Assembly: GCA_002426025.1 (NCBI GenBank)
Contig: DINP01000124.1
Coordinates: 49,893-58,085 of the forward strand
DNA: 8,193 nucleotides
From: Bacteroidales bacterium UBA5537
GTDB taxonomy: Bacteria > Bacteroidota > Bacteroidia > Bacteroidales > Lentimicrobiaceae
Direction: 5' to 3'
Of the stretch, positions 1 to 7,181 are shown one piece after another (the first letter of the stretch is position 1; the number at the start of each line of letters is the position of its first letter). Both the position numbers and the translations under genes were made by a program. Under the pieces are notes generated by a model. It was not told where the DNA came from. It worked only from the letters and a program-made list of their open reading frames with translations, and made no database searches.

Positions 1-137
1 TGCCTTCCGGTGATCCAGGCTTCTTCCAGGGTTTTGATGCCGAATGAACCAAATGAAAGTTCTGCTCCACGCTTGGTGTTGCCTTTCATTTTGCCTTTCT
101 GCATTTTCCTGTACTTGGTTTTCTTTGGCTGTAACAT
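1..137 (-). CDS. rplP: 50S ribosomal protein L16 (N-terminal 45 codons, cut by window edge)
   Basis: L16 is a large-subunit protein that sits near the A site and the peptidyl-transferase centre and helps position the aminoacyl-tRNA. Only the start is inside the window. The reading frame opens with ATG at 137-135 and reads MLQPKKTKYRKMQKGKMKGN, then a segment containing FGSFGIKTLEEAWITGR, which is the conserved basic N-terminus of bacterial L16. Another 90 or so residues should lie to the left of position 1. It follows rpsC after a 47-nt gap, the usual rpsC-rplP order of the S10 cluster. No Shine-Dalgarno sequence is visible; the bases just before the ATG are A/T-rich (CCGATAATA). The call is made from the conserved start and the gene order, and the truncation is only the window boundary. 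Confidence 0.95.
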   Translation of the reverse strand, partial: MLQPKKTKYRKMQKGKMKGNTKRGAELSFGSFGIKTLEEAWITGR

Positions 138-184
138 TATTATCGGATATTGATCGTGTTGTTGTTACTCAGTTTTCTGAATTC

Positions 185-934
185 TTACTTCTTGGGACCT
201 CTGTTGGGACGATTTCCACGAGGTGGCCTGTTGCCTGGTCTCTGCGGCATAGATTTTTCGCGTGGGTTTCCGGTTCCCTGAGCTTCCACGTTGGGTGTCA
301 ACTCAACTTTTCCAAAAACTTCACCTTTGCAAATCCATACTTTGATACCAATTCTTCCGTAGGTTGTGTGAGCTTCGGCAAGCGCATAGTCAATATCTGC
401 ACGCAGTGTGTGAAGCGGAATACGTCCATCCTTTATCAACTCGCGGCGAGCCATTTCGGCTCCGGCCAACCTGCCAGAAATCAGCACTTTAATTCCCTCG
501 GCACCAATACGCATAGTAGAAGCGATTGAGGTTTTAATAGCACGACGGTAAGATATACGGCCTTCAATCTGACGGGCGATTCCATTGGCTACGATCACAG
601 CATCCATCTCCGGACGTTTGATCTCAGAAATATTGATCTGGATTTCCTTTTTGGTAACCTTTTTCAATTCTTCTTTCAGCTTGTCAACTTCCTGACCCCC
701 TTTTCCGATAATAATTCCCGGACGGGCAGTATGGATAGTAACGGTAACCAGTTTAAGGGTGCGCTCGATCACAATTTTCGATACACCGGCTTTTGACAAA
801 CGAGCATTCAAATACTTGCGGATATGATCGTCTTCTACCAGCTTCAGCGCAAAATTCTTACCGCCATACCAGTTGGAATCCCATCCTCTGATGATGCCTA
901 GCCTGTTACCTATTGGATTTGTCTTTTGTCCCAT
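185..934 (-). CDS. rpsC: 30S ribosomal protein S3
   Basis: S3 lies on the head of the small subunit at the mRNA entry tunnel and, with S4 and S5, contributes to the ribosomal mRNA helicase activity. The 249-residue protein opens with MGQKTNPIGNRLGI. It has a type II KH domain with the RNA-binding GKGG loop at residues 77-80 (RPGIIIGKGGQEV). The C-terminal S3 domain carries SGRLAGAEMARRE and the signature LHTLRADIDYALAEAHTTYG. The SYRRAIK segment keeps the basic residues that match the entry-site arginine/lysine cluster of E. coli S3. The last 25 or so residues form a tail rich in Arg, Pro and Gly (RPGNRPPRGNRPNRGPKK), probably disordered and rRNA- or mRNA-contacting (inference). It lies 11 nt after rplV. 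Length and motifs are normal for the family. Confidence 0.98.
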   Translation of the reverse strand: MGQKTNPIGNRLGIIRGWDSNWYGGKNFALKLVEDDHIRKYLNARLSKAGVSKIVIERTLKLVTVTIHTARPGIIIGKGGQEVDKLKEELKKVTKKEIQINISEIKRPEMDAVIVANGIARQIEGRISYRRAIKTSIASTMRIGAEGIKVLISGRLAGAEMARRELIKDGRIPLHTLRADIDYALAEAHTTYGRIGIKVWICKGEVFGKVELTPNVEAQGTGNPREKSMPQRPGNRPPRGNRPNRGPKK

Positions 935-945
935 TCAACAAATAA

Positions 946-1389
946 TTATTTGGTTTTTATAACCTGATTTGCAGTTTCTTTTTCAGTACTAACAGCTCCC
1001 CTGTTATCAATAACGAGGGTTACATGGTTCGAACGTTTCTTAATACGGTGTGCACGTCCCTGTGGAGCGGTGCGTATGCGTTTTAGTGAGCGGGCTCCAT
1101 CAACACCAATCTCTTTTACAAAAAGGCTGGTATCTTCCATGCGGGTGCCTTCGTTTTTGGCCTGCCAGTTGGCAAGGGCCGAAAGTAGCAGCTTATGTAA
1201 ACGACCGCTGGCTTCCTGTGGCGAATGCTTGAGCACATGCAGTGCCTGTTCCACGTTCATGCCGCGGATCATATCAGCCATAAGGCGCATTTTCCTTGGT
1301 GAAGTAGGACAGTTGTTAAGCTTGGCAAACGACACCTGCTTCTTTGCCTCTTTAGTCTGCTCGGCTTTGTTATGTTTCCGTGATCCCAT
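946..1389 (-). CDS. rplV: 50S ribosomal protein L22
   Basis: L22 contacts all six domains of 23S rRNA, and its long beta-hairpin lines the nascent-peptide exit tunnel at the constriction where macrolides bind. The protein has 147 residues. The conserved core starts around residue 21 (FAKLNNCPTSPRKMRLMADM) and includes the helix with ALANWQAKNE. The tunnel hairpin is at about 94-125 (SLKRIRTAPQGRAHRIKKRS, then NHVTLVI). It is longer than the E. coli protein (110 aa) because of a charged N-terminal extension of about 18 residues (MGSRKHNKAEQTKEAKKQ) and a short polar C-terminal tail. Similar extensions occur in other Bacteroidota L22 proteins. It sits 13 nt after rpsS and 11 nt before rpsC. The hairpin shows no insertion or deletion that I can see. 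Confidence 0.98.
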   Translation of the reverse strand: MGSRKHNKAEQTKEAKKQVSFAKLNNCPTSPRKMRLMADMIRGMNVEQALHVLKHSPQEASGRLHKLLLSALANWQAKNEGTRMEDTSLFVKEIGVDGARSLKRIRTAPQGRAHRIKKRSNHVTLVIDNRGAVSTEKETANQVIKTK

Positions 1390-1402
1390 TGGTTATTATT
1401 CT

Positions 1403-1681
1403 TTATTTTTTACCTTTATCTTTACTTCCTGCGTGTCCTCTGAAAATACGGGTAGGAGAAAATTCACCTAATTTGTGACCTACCATGTTTTCAGTAACAT
1501 ACACCGGAATGAACTTGTTCCCGTTGTGGACTGCAATTGTTTGTCCTACAAAATCAGGAGAAATCATAGATGCCCGCGACCAGGTTTTTACAACCACTTT
1601 TTTGTTGTTGCTGATAACATCCAGAATTTTCTTTTCCAGTTTATAGTCGATATAAGGACCTTTTTTAAGCGAACGGCTCAT
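1403..1681 (-). CDS. rpsS: 30S ribosomal protein S19
   Basis: S19 is a head protein of the small subunit. It forms a heterodimer with S13 and takes part in the A-site finger bridge to the 50S subunit. The 92-residue product begins MSRSLKKGPYIDYKLEKKI and has the conserved central TWSRASMISPDFVGQTIAVHNG. It ends with the signature GHKLGEFSPTRIFRGHAG and a lysine-rich tail. Length matches the family (about 90 aa). The ATG at 1681-1679 is the only start that gives the universal SRSLKKGP beginning. It follows rplB after 23 nt, with no Shine-Dalgarno sequence in that gap (TTAAACAGCATTTAAC before the ATG). Confidence 0.98.
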   Translation of the reverse strand: MSRSLKKGPYIDYKLEKKILDVISNNKKVVVKTWSRASMISPDFVGQTIAVHNGNKFIPVYVTENMVGHKLGEFSPTRIFRGHAGSKDKGKK

Positions 1682-1704
1682 GTTAAATGCTGTTTAAGGT
1701 TCAA

Positions 1705-2529
1705 TTACTTCTTCCTTCTTTCGATGATATATTTGTTCGAAGCTTTCTTCGGGTAGCGTGTTTTATAACCTTTTGCAGGTAATCCTTTACGCGACCTTGG
1801 ATGTCCTCCTGAAGATCTTCCTTCACCTCCACCCATCGGGTGATCAACCGGGTTCATAACAACGGCACGTGTGCGGGGCCTGCGGCCAAACCAGCGACTA
1901 CGACCAGCTTTTCCTGAAACCTCAAGGTTATGTTCGGTATTTGATACAATCCCTATGGTTGCTTTGCATGTCTGCAAAATCATACGTGTTTCACCTGAAG
2001 GCAGTTTAATTACGGCAAACTTACCATCGCGCGACATCAACTGTGCATGTGAACCGGCACTGCGGGCCATTTTTGCACCCTGACCAGGCCTTAGTTCAAT
2101 GTTATGAATTACAGTTCCGAAAGGAATTTCACTCAGGTAAAGTGAATTGCCAATCTCTGGCTGAACACCTTTTCCCGATTCTACTTCCTGTCCAACTTTT
2201 AATCCGTTGGGAGCCACAATGTAGCGTTTTTCTCCATCAGCGTAAAACAACAGAGCGATACGGGCTGTACGGTTCGGATCGTATTCAATTGTTTTTACTG
2301 TGGCAGGAATGTTTTCCTTATCGCGTTTGAAATCAATAACACGGTATTTCTGTTTGTGACCGCCACCAACTGACCGTATGGTCATTTTTCCTTCACTATT
2401 ACGTCCCCCGGTTCTCTTCTTGGGCTGTAATAAACTCTTTTCAGGACTGGTGGCAGTTATGTCATCCAGCGCGCTAACAACTTTGAAGCGCTGACTTGAT
2501 GTGGTCGGTTTGAATTTTTTTAAAGCCAT
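1705..2529 (-). CDS. rplB: 50S ribosomal protein L2
   Basis: L2 is one of the most conserved large-subunit proteins. It binds 23S rRNA near the peptidyl-transferase centre, forms bridge B7b with the 30S subunit and is needed for subunit joining. The protein has 274 residues. The N-terminal RNA-binding domain contains GGRNSEGKMTIRSVGGGHK (about 41-59) and EYDPNRTARIAL (82-93). The C-terminal SH3-like domain contains the signature MNPVDHPMGGGEGR (225-238). His230 in DHP aligns with E. coli His229, the histidine implicated in L2's role in peptidyl transfer. The methionine after DHP, where E. coli has histidine, is usual in Bacteroidota. The tail KYIIERRKK is typical. The ATG is 5 nt from the rplW stop, so translational coupling is likely. 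Confidence 0.99.
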   Translation of the reverse strand: MALKKFKPTTSSQRFKVVSALDDITATSPEKSLLQPKKRTGGRNSEGKMTIRSVGGGHKQKYRVIDFKRDKENIPATVKTIEYDPNRTARIALLFYADGEKRYIVAPNGLKVGQEVESGKGVQPEIGNSLYLSEIPFGTVIHNIELRPGQGAKMARSAGSHAQLMSRDGKFAVIKLPSGETRMILQTCKATIGIVSNTEHNLEVSGKAGRSRWFGRRPRTRAVVMNPVDHPMGGGEGRSSGGHPRSRKGLPAKGYKTRYPKKASNKYIIERRKK

Positions 2530-2534
2530 TATCT

Positions 2535-2825
2535 TTAAATATTGCTATAAAAATCAATTGTTTCACCCTCAGCTAATGTTATGATAGCTTTTTTATATGA
2601 ATTGCCGCTTCCTTTTACAACTCCGGCTTTTGTGTACCTCGATTTGGTCTTGCCAGCGTAATTCATTGTATTAACCTCTGTAACATCAACTCCGTAGATT
2701 TCCTCTACTGCTTTCTTTATCTGCAGCTTGTTTGCTTCCTTCTGCACGATAAAGCCATAACGGTGGAGCTTTTCACCTAAGGCGGTCATCTTTTCCGTAA
2801 CTAACGGCTTTATTATGATACCCAT
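2535..2825 (-). CDS. rplW: 50S ribosomal protein L23
   Basis: L23 sits at the polypeptide tunnel exit and is the docking site for trigger factor and the signal recognition particle. The 96-residue protein begins MGIIIKPLVTEKMT, the conserved start in which the glutamate of the VTEK segment lies in the chaperone-contact region. It continues with the helix KLQIKKAVEEIYGVDVTEVN and the motif MNYAGKTKSRYTKAGVVKGS, and ends SYKKAIITLAEGETIDFY. The shortened loop with YTKAGVV is what I expect from Bacteroidota L23. It lies 47 nt after rplD and 5 nt before rplB. The rplD-rplW gap contains a small CGCT/AGCG hairpin but nothing convincing as a regulatory site. Confidence 0.97.
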   Translation of the reverse strand: MGIIIKPLVTEKMTALGEKLHRYGFIVQKEANKLQIKKAVEEIYGVDVTEVNTMNYAGKTKSRYTKAGVVKGSGNSYKKAIITLAEGETIDFYSNI

Positions 2826-2872
2826 CGTTTTAATTGTTAATGGTTCTTAATCTCAGCGCTTTGAGCGGTGAA

Positions 2873-3502
2873 TTAGTTCTGAAATGTTTTTTCGATTTCG
2901 GCTACTGAGCCCTCGAGAATAACCAGGTTTTTAGCACGTATGATTTCGTATGTATTTAAATCACAAGCCCTTATAACCTTTGCCTGCCTTAGATTTCGGG
3001 ACGACAAATATACGGCTTTATTGCTTTCGGCAAACACCATAAGTGTCTTTTTTCCTGTAAGTTTAAGGTTTTCGAGTAGTTCAACGAAATTCTTTGTCTT
3101 TGGACTTTCATAAGTGAAGTCCTCAACAACAACAATATTTTCAGTTTTTGCTTTGTAACTCAATGCCGAAAGACGTGCAAGCTGCTTCAGTTTTTTGTTC
3201 AGCTTAAAGCTATAATCTCTTGGCTGAGGACCAAAAACCCTGGCACCCCCACGCAACAAAGGCGATTTGATGCTACCTGCACGGGCTCCACCTGTACCTT
3301 TTTGCTTTTTCAGTTTGCGTGTGCTTCCTGATAAAGTAGATTTCTCCTTAGAGCTGTGGGTTCCCTGACGCTGATTGGCAAGATACTGCTTGGTATCGAG
3401 ATAAATAGCGTGGTCGTTGGGTTCGATATTGTAAATCGAATCGTTGAGGGTAACTGTCCTTGCAGTTTTCTCCCCTTTTGTGTTATATACTGTTAGCTCC
3501 AT
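2873..3502 (-). CDS. rplD: 50S ribosomal protein L4
   Basis: L4 is a primary 23S rRNA-binding protein whose long loop reaches the exit-tunnel constriction opposite L22. In E. coli it is also the repressor of the S10 operon. The 209-residue protein has the tunnel loop at about 64-93: LKKQKGTGGARAGSIKSPLL followed by RGGARVFGPQPRDY. The globular domain follows, with KLKQLARLSALSYK and the C-terminal Rossmann-like part (VVVEDF, KKTLMVFAE, LNTYEIIRAKNLVILEGSV). Its ATG lies inside the last codons of rplC, a 10-nt overlap that suggests coupled translation. The loop has no visible deletion or insertion of the kind linked to macrolide resistance. Whether L4 autoregulates here is unknown; the operon has no separate leader in front of rpsJ. 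Confidence 0.98.
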   Translation of the reverse strand: MELTVYNTKGEKTARTVTLNDSIYNIEPNDHAIYLDTKQYLANQRQGTHSSKEKSTLSGSTRKLKKQKGTGGARAGSIKSPLLRGGARVFGPQPRDYSFKLNKKLKQLARLSALSYKAKTENIVVVEDFTYESPKTKNFVELLENLKLTGKKTLMVFAESNKAVYLSSRNLRQAKVIRACDLNTYEIIRAKNLVILEGSVAEIEKTFQN

Positions 3503-4122
3503 CGTTCAATAATTACATATGATCCATTAGCGCCTGGTACTGCACCTTTAACCAACAGAAGATTTTTTTCCTTTACGATTTTGATAATCTGAAGGTTGAT
3601 GGTTTTAATCCTTTTGTTTCCGGTCTGACCTGCCATGCGCATTCCTTTGAATACACGTGATGGCCATGAAGATGCTCCAACTGAACCTGGAGCCCTGAGA
3701 CGGTTGTGCTGACCGTGGGTAGCACCACCAACCCCGCTGAAACCATGACGGCGAACTACACCCTGAAATCCTTTTCCTTTGGATGTACCAACAACGTCAA
3801 CAAATTCACCTTCTTCAAAAACATCAATCGATACAATATCGCCGAACTTTTTTTGATGGCCTGCTTCAAAACGCGAAAACTCAACAAGTTTTCTCTTTGG
3901 GGTAATCCCGGCTTTGGCAAAGTGACCCATCTCAGCTTTGGTTGTATGTTTCTCTTTCTTTTCACCAAAAGCCAGTTGAATGGCATCGTAACCATCTACC
4001 TCTTTAGTCCTCACCTGAGTAACATAGCAAGGGCCGGCTTCAATGACCGTACACGGCAGATTCTTGCCATTGGCATCGTACACGCTGGTCATTCCGATTT
4101 TTTTTCCTATAATTCCTGACAT
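3493..4122 (-). CDS. rplC: 50S ribosomal protein L3
   Basis: L3 is an early-assembly protein that binds the 3' region of 23S rRNA; its extended loop approaches the peptidyl-transferase centre. The 209-residue protein begins MSGIIGKKIGMTSVY. It has the signature GTSKGKGFQGVVRRHGFSG (about 112-130), then GATHGQHNRLRAPGSVGA, RVFKGMRMAGQTGN (157-169) and NLLLVKGAVPGANGSYVII. In E. coli a glutamine in the loop after GSIG is methylated by PrmB. Here the same place reads ASSWPSRV with no glutamine, so that modification cannot occur, as usual outside Proteobacteria. The gene follows rpsJ after 75 nt, the largest gap inside the operon, and overlaps rplD by 10 nt. No Shine-Dalgarno sequence precedes the ATG (ACATGATACTGCA). 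Confidence 0.98.
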   Translation of the reverse strand: MSGIIGKKIGMTSVYDANGKNLPCTVIEAGPCYVTQVRTKEVDGYDAIQLAFGEKKEKHTTKAEMGHFAKAGITPKRKLVEFSRFEAGHQKKFGDIVSIDVFEEGEFVDVVGTSKGKGFQGVVRRHGFSGVGGATHGQHNRLRAPGSVGASSWPSRVFKGMRMAGQTGNKRIKTINLQIIKIVKEKNLLLVKGAVPGANGSYVIIERWS

Positions 4123-4197
4123 TGCAGTATCATGTTAAAATTGATGATTCTTTTCCTTTAGGCTGTTCGTTTCCGATCGCCAGTTCATTGGCAGAAA

Positions 4198-4503
4198 TCA
4201 GACTTTGATTTCAACTTCCACGCCACTTGGCAACTCCAGCTTCATCAACGCATCAATAGTTTTGCTGGTTGTGCTGTAGATATCAAGTAAGCGCTTGTAC
4301 GAACTTAGTTCAAACTGCTCTCTCGATTTCTTGTTGACAAAGGTTGACCTCAACACAGTGAAAATCTTCTTGTTGGTAGGCAGAGGAATTGGGCCGTTAA
4401 CAACTGCACCGGTCAATTTTACGGTCTTTACGATTTTTTCGGCTGACTTATCAACCAGATTGTGATCGTACGATTTCAGTTTTATTCTGATCCTTTGGCT
4501 CAC
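4198..4503 (-). CDS. rpsJ: 30S ribosomal protein S10 (NusE), GTG start
   Basis: S10 is a small-subunit head protein. As NusE it also joins NusB and NusG in transcription antitermination and transcription-translation coupling. The 101-residue protein begins MSQRIRIKLKSYDHNLVDKS, then GAVVNGPIPLPTNKK (32-46), the extended 30S-binding loop (about 45-65, with FTVLRST and SREQFE) and LMKLELPSGVEVEIKV. The start codon is GTG at 4503-4501. An in-frame TAA lies five codons upstream with no ATG between, and the protein start matches the family exactly, so GTG is well supported. It follows fusA by only 29 nt with no tuf gene and no promoter between them, so the str and S10 clusters form one transcription unit here. 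The stop codon is TGA. Confidence 0.98.
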   Translation of the reverse strand: MSQRIRIKLKSYDHNLVDKSAEKIVKTVKLTGAVVNGPIPLPTNKKIFTVLRSTFVNKKSREQFELSSYKRLLDIYSTTSKTIDALMKLELPSGVEVEIKV

Positions 4504-4532
4504 GTTATTTTGTATTTATTGAGTTAGTTTCT

Positions 4533-6635
4533 TTATTTGACAAGATATCCCTTCAATTTGTAAATCACATCATCGGTAAGCGATTGTGGCAATTCTGCAT
4601 AGTGCGAAAATTCCATACTCGAAGTACCCCTGCCTGATGTAATAGTGCGAAGACTTGTTACATAGCCAAACATTTCGGCCAATGGCACATGTGCCTTCAC
4701 TATCTGATAGCGTGGCTTGCTATCAATTCCTTCAACATTTGCCCTGCGCTTATTCAAATCGCTTGTGATATCACCAACATATTCATCAGGAACATTAACT
4801 TCCAGTTTCATAATTGGCTCAAGTAAAACATTGCGCCCGGCTTTAACTGATTCCCTGAATCCAACTTTTGCACAAATCTCAAAAGCCAATGGATCAGAGT
4901 CAACATTGTGGTATGAACCGTCAATCAGGCGAACTTTCAGACTTTCCATCGAGAAGCCAGCCAATACCCCGTTTTGCATAGCAATGCGGAATCCTTTTTC
5001 GATTGCCGGTATATATTCTTTCGGGATGTTGCCACCCTTAACATCATTAATAAACTGAAGTCCTTTAATGCCGTCATCAGCAGGACCGATTTCAAATTCG
5101 ATATCAGCAAATCTGCCACGACCACCAGTCTGCTTTTTATAAACCTCACGATGGTGAACCGTAGAAACAAGTGCTTCCTTGTAGGCTACCTGTGGATTAC
5201 CTTTGTTGGTGTCAATTTTAAATTCACGCTTCAGGCGATCAGCAATAATCTCAAGGTGCAATTCACCCATTCCACTGATAATCGTCTGTCCGGTTTCTCC
5301 GTCAACCCTAACACTGAAAGTAGGATCTTCTTCGGCCAGTTTATTCAGAGCCAGATCAAGTTTATCCACATCGTCCTGGGTCTTTGGCTCCACAGCAACA
5401 CTGATAACAGGTTCGGGAAAAACAATAGATTCAAGAACAATAGGATGTTTTTCGTCGCAGAGAGTATCACCTGTTCTAACTTCCTTAAATCCAACCACAG
5501 CAACAATATCGCCAGCTTCAACAGAGGTAAGCGGGTTTTGCTTGTTGGCATGCATTTGCATAATGCGTGAGATACGCTCTTTTTTACCGGTTCCGGTATT
5601 CAAAACATAACTTCCGGCAGTTAATGAACCGGAATATACTTTTACAAAAGCAAGCCGGCCTACAAAAGGATCAGTCGCAATTTTAAATGCAAGGGCCGCG
5701 AAGGGCTTACTGGCATCAGCATGTCTAACTTCCTCCTTCTCGGTATATGGATTGATACCTGAAACAGATTCTACATCTGAAGGATTTGGCAGGTATGAAA
5801 CGATGGCGTCGAGCAGTGGCTGAACACCTTTGTTTTTAAAAGAGGCACCGCATAAAACAGGAATAATCCGCTGCTCGATTGTAGCTTTACGGATTATATC
5901 ACGCATTTCAACTGGTGTAATAGAGTTGTGATCGGCCAGAAATTTCTCGAAAAGTTGTTCATTTTCCTCGGCCACGCCTTCAATCAGCTTGAGCCTGTAC
6001 TCCTCAACAACCTTAAGAAGATCAGCAGGAACCTCACTTTCGGTGAAATTCATTCCCTGCGATTCGTTATCCCAGATAATCGCTTTATTGGTAATCAGAT
6101 CAACAACACCTGTAAAAGTCTCTTCTTCTCCGATTGGGATCTGGAGAGGAATTGGATTGGCTCCGAGCTTTTCTTTCATTTGGCTGATAACACCAAAGAA
6201 ATCGGCTCCTGAGCGGTCCATCTTGTTGACGAATGCTATTCTTGGAACGTTATATTTATCGGCCTGTTTCCAGACTGTTTCGCTTTGAGGTTCAACACCA
6301 CCTACCGCACAGAAAATGGCAACAGCACCGTCGAGTACCCTGAGCGAACGTTCCACTTCAACTGTGAAGTCAACATGGCCAGGCGTATCAATAATATTAA
6401 TTTTATATTTCTGATCCCTGCAATCCCAGAATACGGTAGTTGCAGCAGATGTGATGGTAATACCACGCTCCTGTTCCTGAATCATCCAGTCCATGGTAGC
6501 AGTTCCATCGTGTACTTCACCAATTTTGTAACTAATGCCGGTATAATACAATATCCGCTCCGTTGTCGTGGTTTTACCCGCGTCAATGTGCGCCATAATG
6601 CCGATGTTGCGTGTATGTAACAGTTTTTCGGTCAT
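4533..6635 (-). CDS. fusA: Translation elongation factor G
   Basis: EF-G is the cytoplasmic GTPase that drives translocation of tRNA and mRNA and, with ribosome recycling factor, splits ribosomes. The 700-residue protein has every GTPase motif: P-loop AHIDAGKTT (15-23), switch I RGITI (58-62), DTPGHVDF (83-90, with catalytic-type His87), NKMD (137-140) and GASFKNKG (263-270). The G' insertion lies between the last two. Domain II is about 310-400, domain III about 407-480 (SGMGELHLEI at 454-463), domain IV about 485-605 and domain V about 606-690. The domain IV tip contains DGSYHNVDS with His576, matching the histidine that enters the decoding site in E. coli EF-G. Some Bacteroidota carry a second EF-G lacking GTPase activity; the intact motifs and operon position make this the canonical one. 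It lies 45 nt after rpsG and 29 nt before rpsJ. Confidence 0.99.
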   Translation of the reverse strand: MTEKLLHTRNIGIMAHIDAGKTTTTERILYYTGISYKIGEVHDGTATMDWMIQEQERGITITSAATTVFWDCRDQKYKINIIDTPGHVDFTVEVERSLRVLDGAVAIFCAVGGVEPQSETVWKQADKYNVPRIAFVNKMDRSGADFFGVISQMKEKLGANPIPLQIPIGEEETFTGVVDLITNKAIIWDNESQGMNFTESEVPADLLKVVEEYRLKLIEGVAEENEQLFEKFLADHNSITPVEMRDIIRKATIEQRIIPVLCGASFKNKGVQPLLDAIVSYLPNPSDVESVSGINPYTEKEEVRHADASKPFAALAFKIATDPFVGRLAFVKVYSGSLTAGSYVLNTGTGKKERISRIMQMHANKQNPLTSVEAGDIVAVVGFKEVRTGDTLCDEKHPIVLESIVFPEPVISVAVEPKTQDDVDKLDLALNKLAEEDPTFSVRVDGETGQTIISGMGELHLEIIADRLKREFKIDTNKGNPQVAYKEALVSTVHHREVYKKQTGGRGRFADIEFEIGPADDGIKGLQFINDVKGGNIPKEYIPAIEKGFRIAMQNGVLAGFSMESLKVRLIDGSYHNVDSDPLAFEICAKVGFRESVKAGRNVLLEPIMKLEVNVPDEYVGDITSDLNKRRANVEGIDSKPRYQIVKAHVPLAEMFGYVTSLRTITSGRGTSSMEFSHYAELPQSLTDDVIYKLKGYLVK

Positions 6636-6680
6636 TAAATTATTGTATTGATGCTTTAGTTATTATTTGGTTTGTGAATA

Positions 6681-7148
6681 CTAGAATCTGAAATGCGAGA
6701 ACGCCTTGTTGGCATCGGCCATACGGTGGGTATCCTCTTTACGTTTGAATGCTGCACCCTCTTCTTTGTATGCTGCCATAATTTCACCGGCGAGTTTTGC
6801 GCTCATGGTTTTTTCGTGGCGTTTACGTGCGAAAAGAATCAGATTCTTCATTCCAATTGAGCTTTTGCGGCCCGGGCGGATTTCAGAAGGAATCTGGAAA
6901 GTAGCACCACCAATTCGGCGACTGCGAACCTCAACGTTAGGGGTAACATTGTTGAGCCCTTTTTTCCATATCTCAAGTCCGTCTTCGCCCATTTTTTCAG
7001 TAACAGTAGCGATGGCTTCGTAAAAAATCTGGAAAGCCAGGTTTTTCTTTCCTGTGTACATGAGGTTATTGACGAATTTGGTTACAAGAACGTCGTTAAA
7101 CTTCGGGTCAGGAAGGATGATTCTCTTTTTTGGTTTTGATTTCCTCAT
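6681..7148 (-). CDS. rpsG: 30S ribosomal protein S7
   Basis: S7 starts assembly of the 30S head by binding the 3' major domain of 16S rRNA and sits at the E-site mRNA exit. The 155-residue protein begins MRKSKPKKRIILPDPKFNDV. It has helix-rich sequence with FVNNLMYTGKKNLA and the conserved beta-hairpin NVTPNVEVRSRRIGGATFQI (67-86). It ends with KRKEDTHRMADANKAFSHFRF-type residues, the usual HRMA-NKAF-H signature. In E. coli S7 is the autogenous repressor of the str operon and acts at the rpsL-rpsG junction; the junction here is only 33 nt with no obvious large structure, so the same mechanism cannot be read from the sequence. The stop codon is TAG. Length is normal for the group. Confidence 0.98.
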   Translation of the reverse strand: MRKSKPKKRIILPDPKFNDVLVTKFVNNLMYTGKKNLAFQIFYEAIATVTEKMGEDGLEIWKKGLNNVTPNVEVRSRRIGGATFQIPSEIRPGRKSSIGMKNLILFARKRHEKTMSAKLAGEIMAAYKEEGAAFKRKEDTHRMADANKAFSHFRF

Positions 7149-7181
7149 TGCTTTATACTTTGCTAAGAACTGAATCAGGAA

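Noticed and set aside
225..290. Arg/Gly/Pro-rich tail of S3 as a possible frameshift or foreign sequence
   Set aside because: The frame is continuous to a stop, and basic tails of variable sequence are common at the S3 C-terminus.
44..529. Plus-strand ORF of 161 codons over the rplP start and rpsC
   Set aside because: It is antisense to two well-supported ribosomal genes and has no family resemblance.
2826..2872. Possible terminator between rplD and rplW
   Set aside because: The CGCT/AGCG stem is too short and has no T-tract on the minus strand.
4123..4197. The 75-nt rpsJ-rplC gap as a possible L4-binding leader or internal promoter
   Set aside because: Only a 4-bp GCCA/TGGC stem is visible, with no TAnnTTTG box at the right spacing and no U-run.
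4974..5570. Plus-strand ORF of 198 codons inside fusA
   Set aside because: It is antisense to the conserved EF-G gene and has no recognisable protein features; it follows from the codon pattern of the opposite strand.
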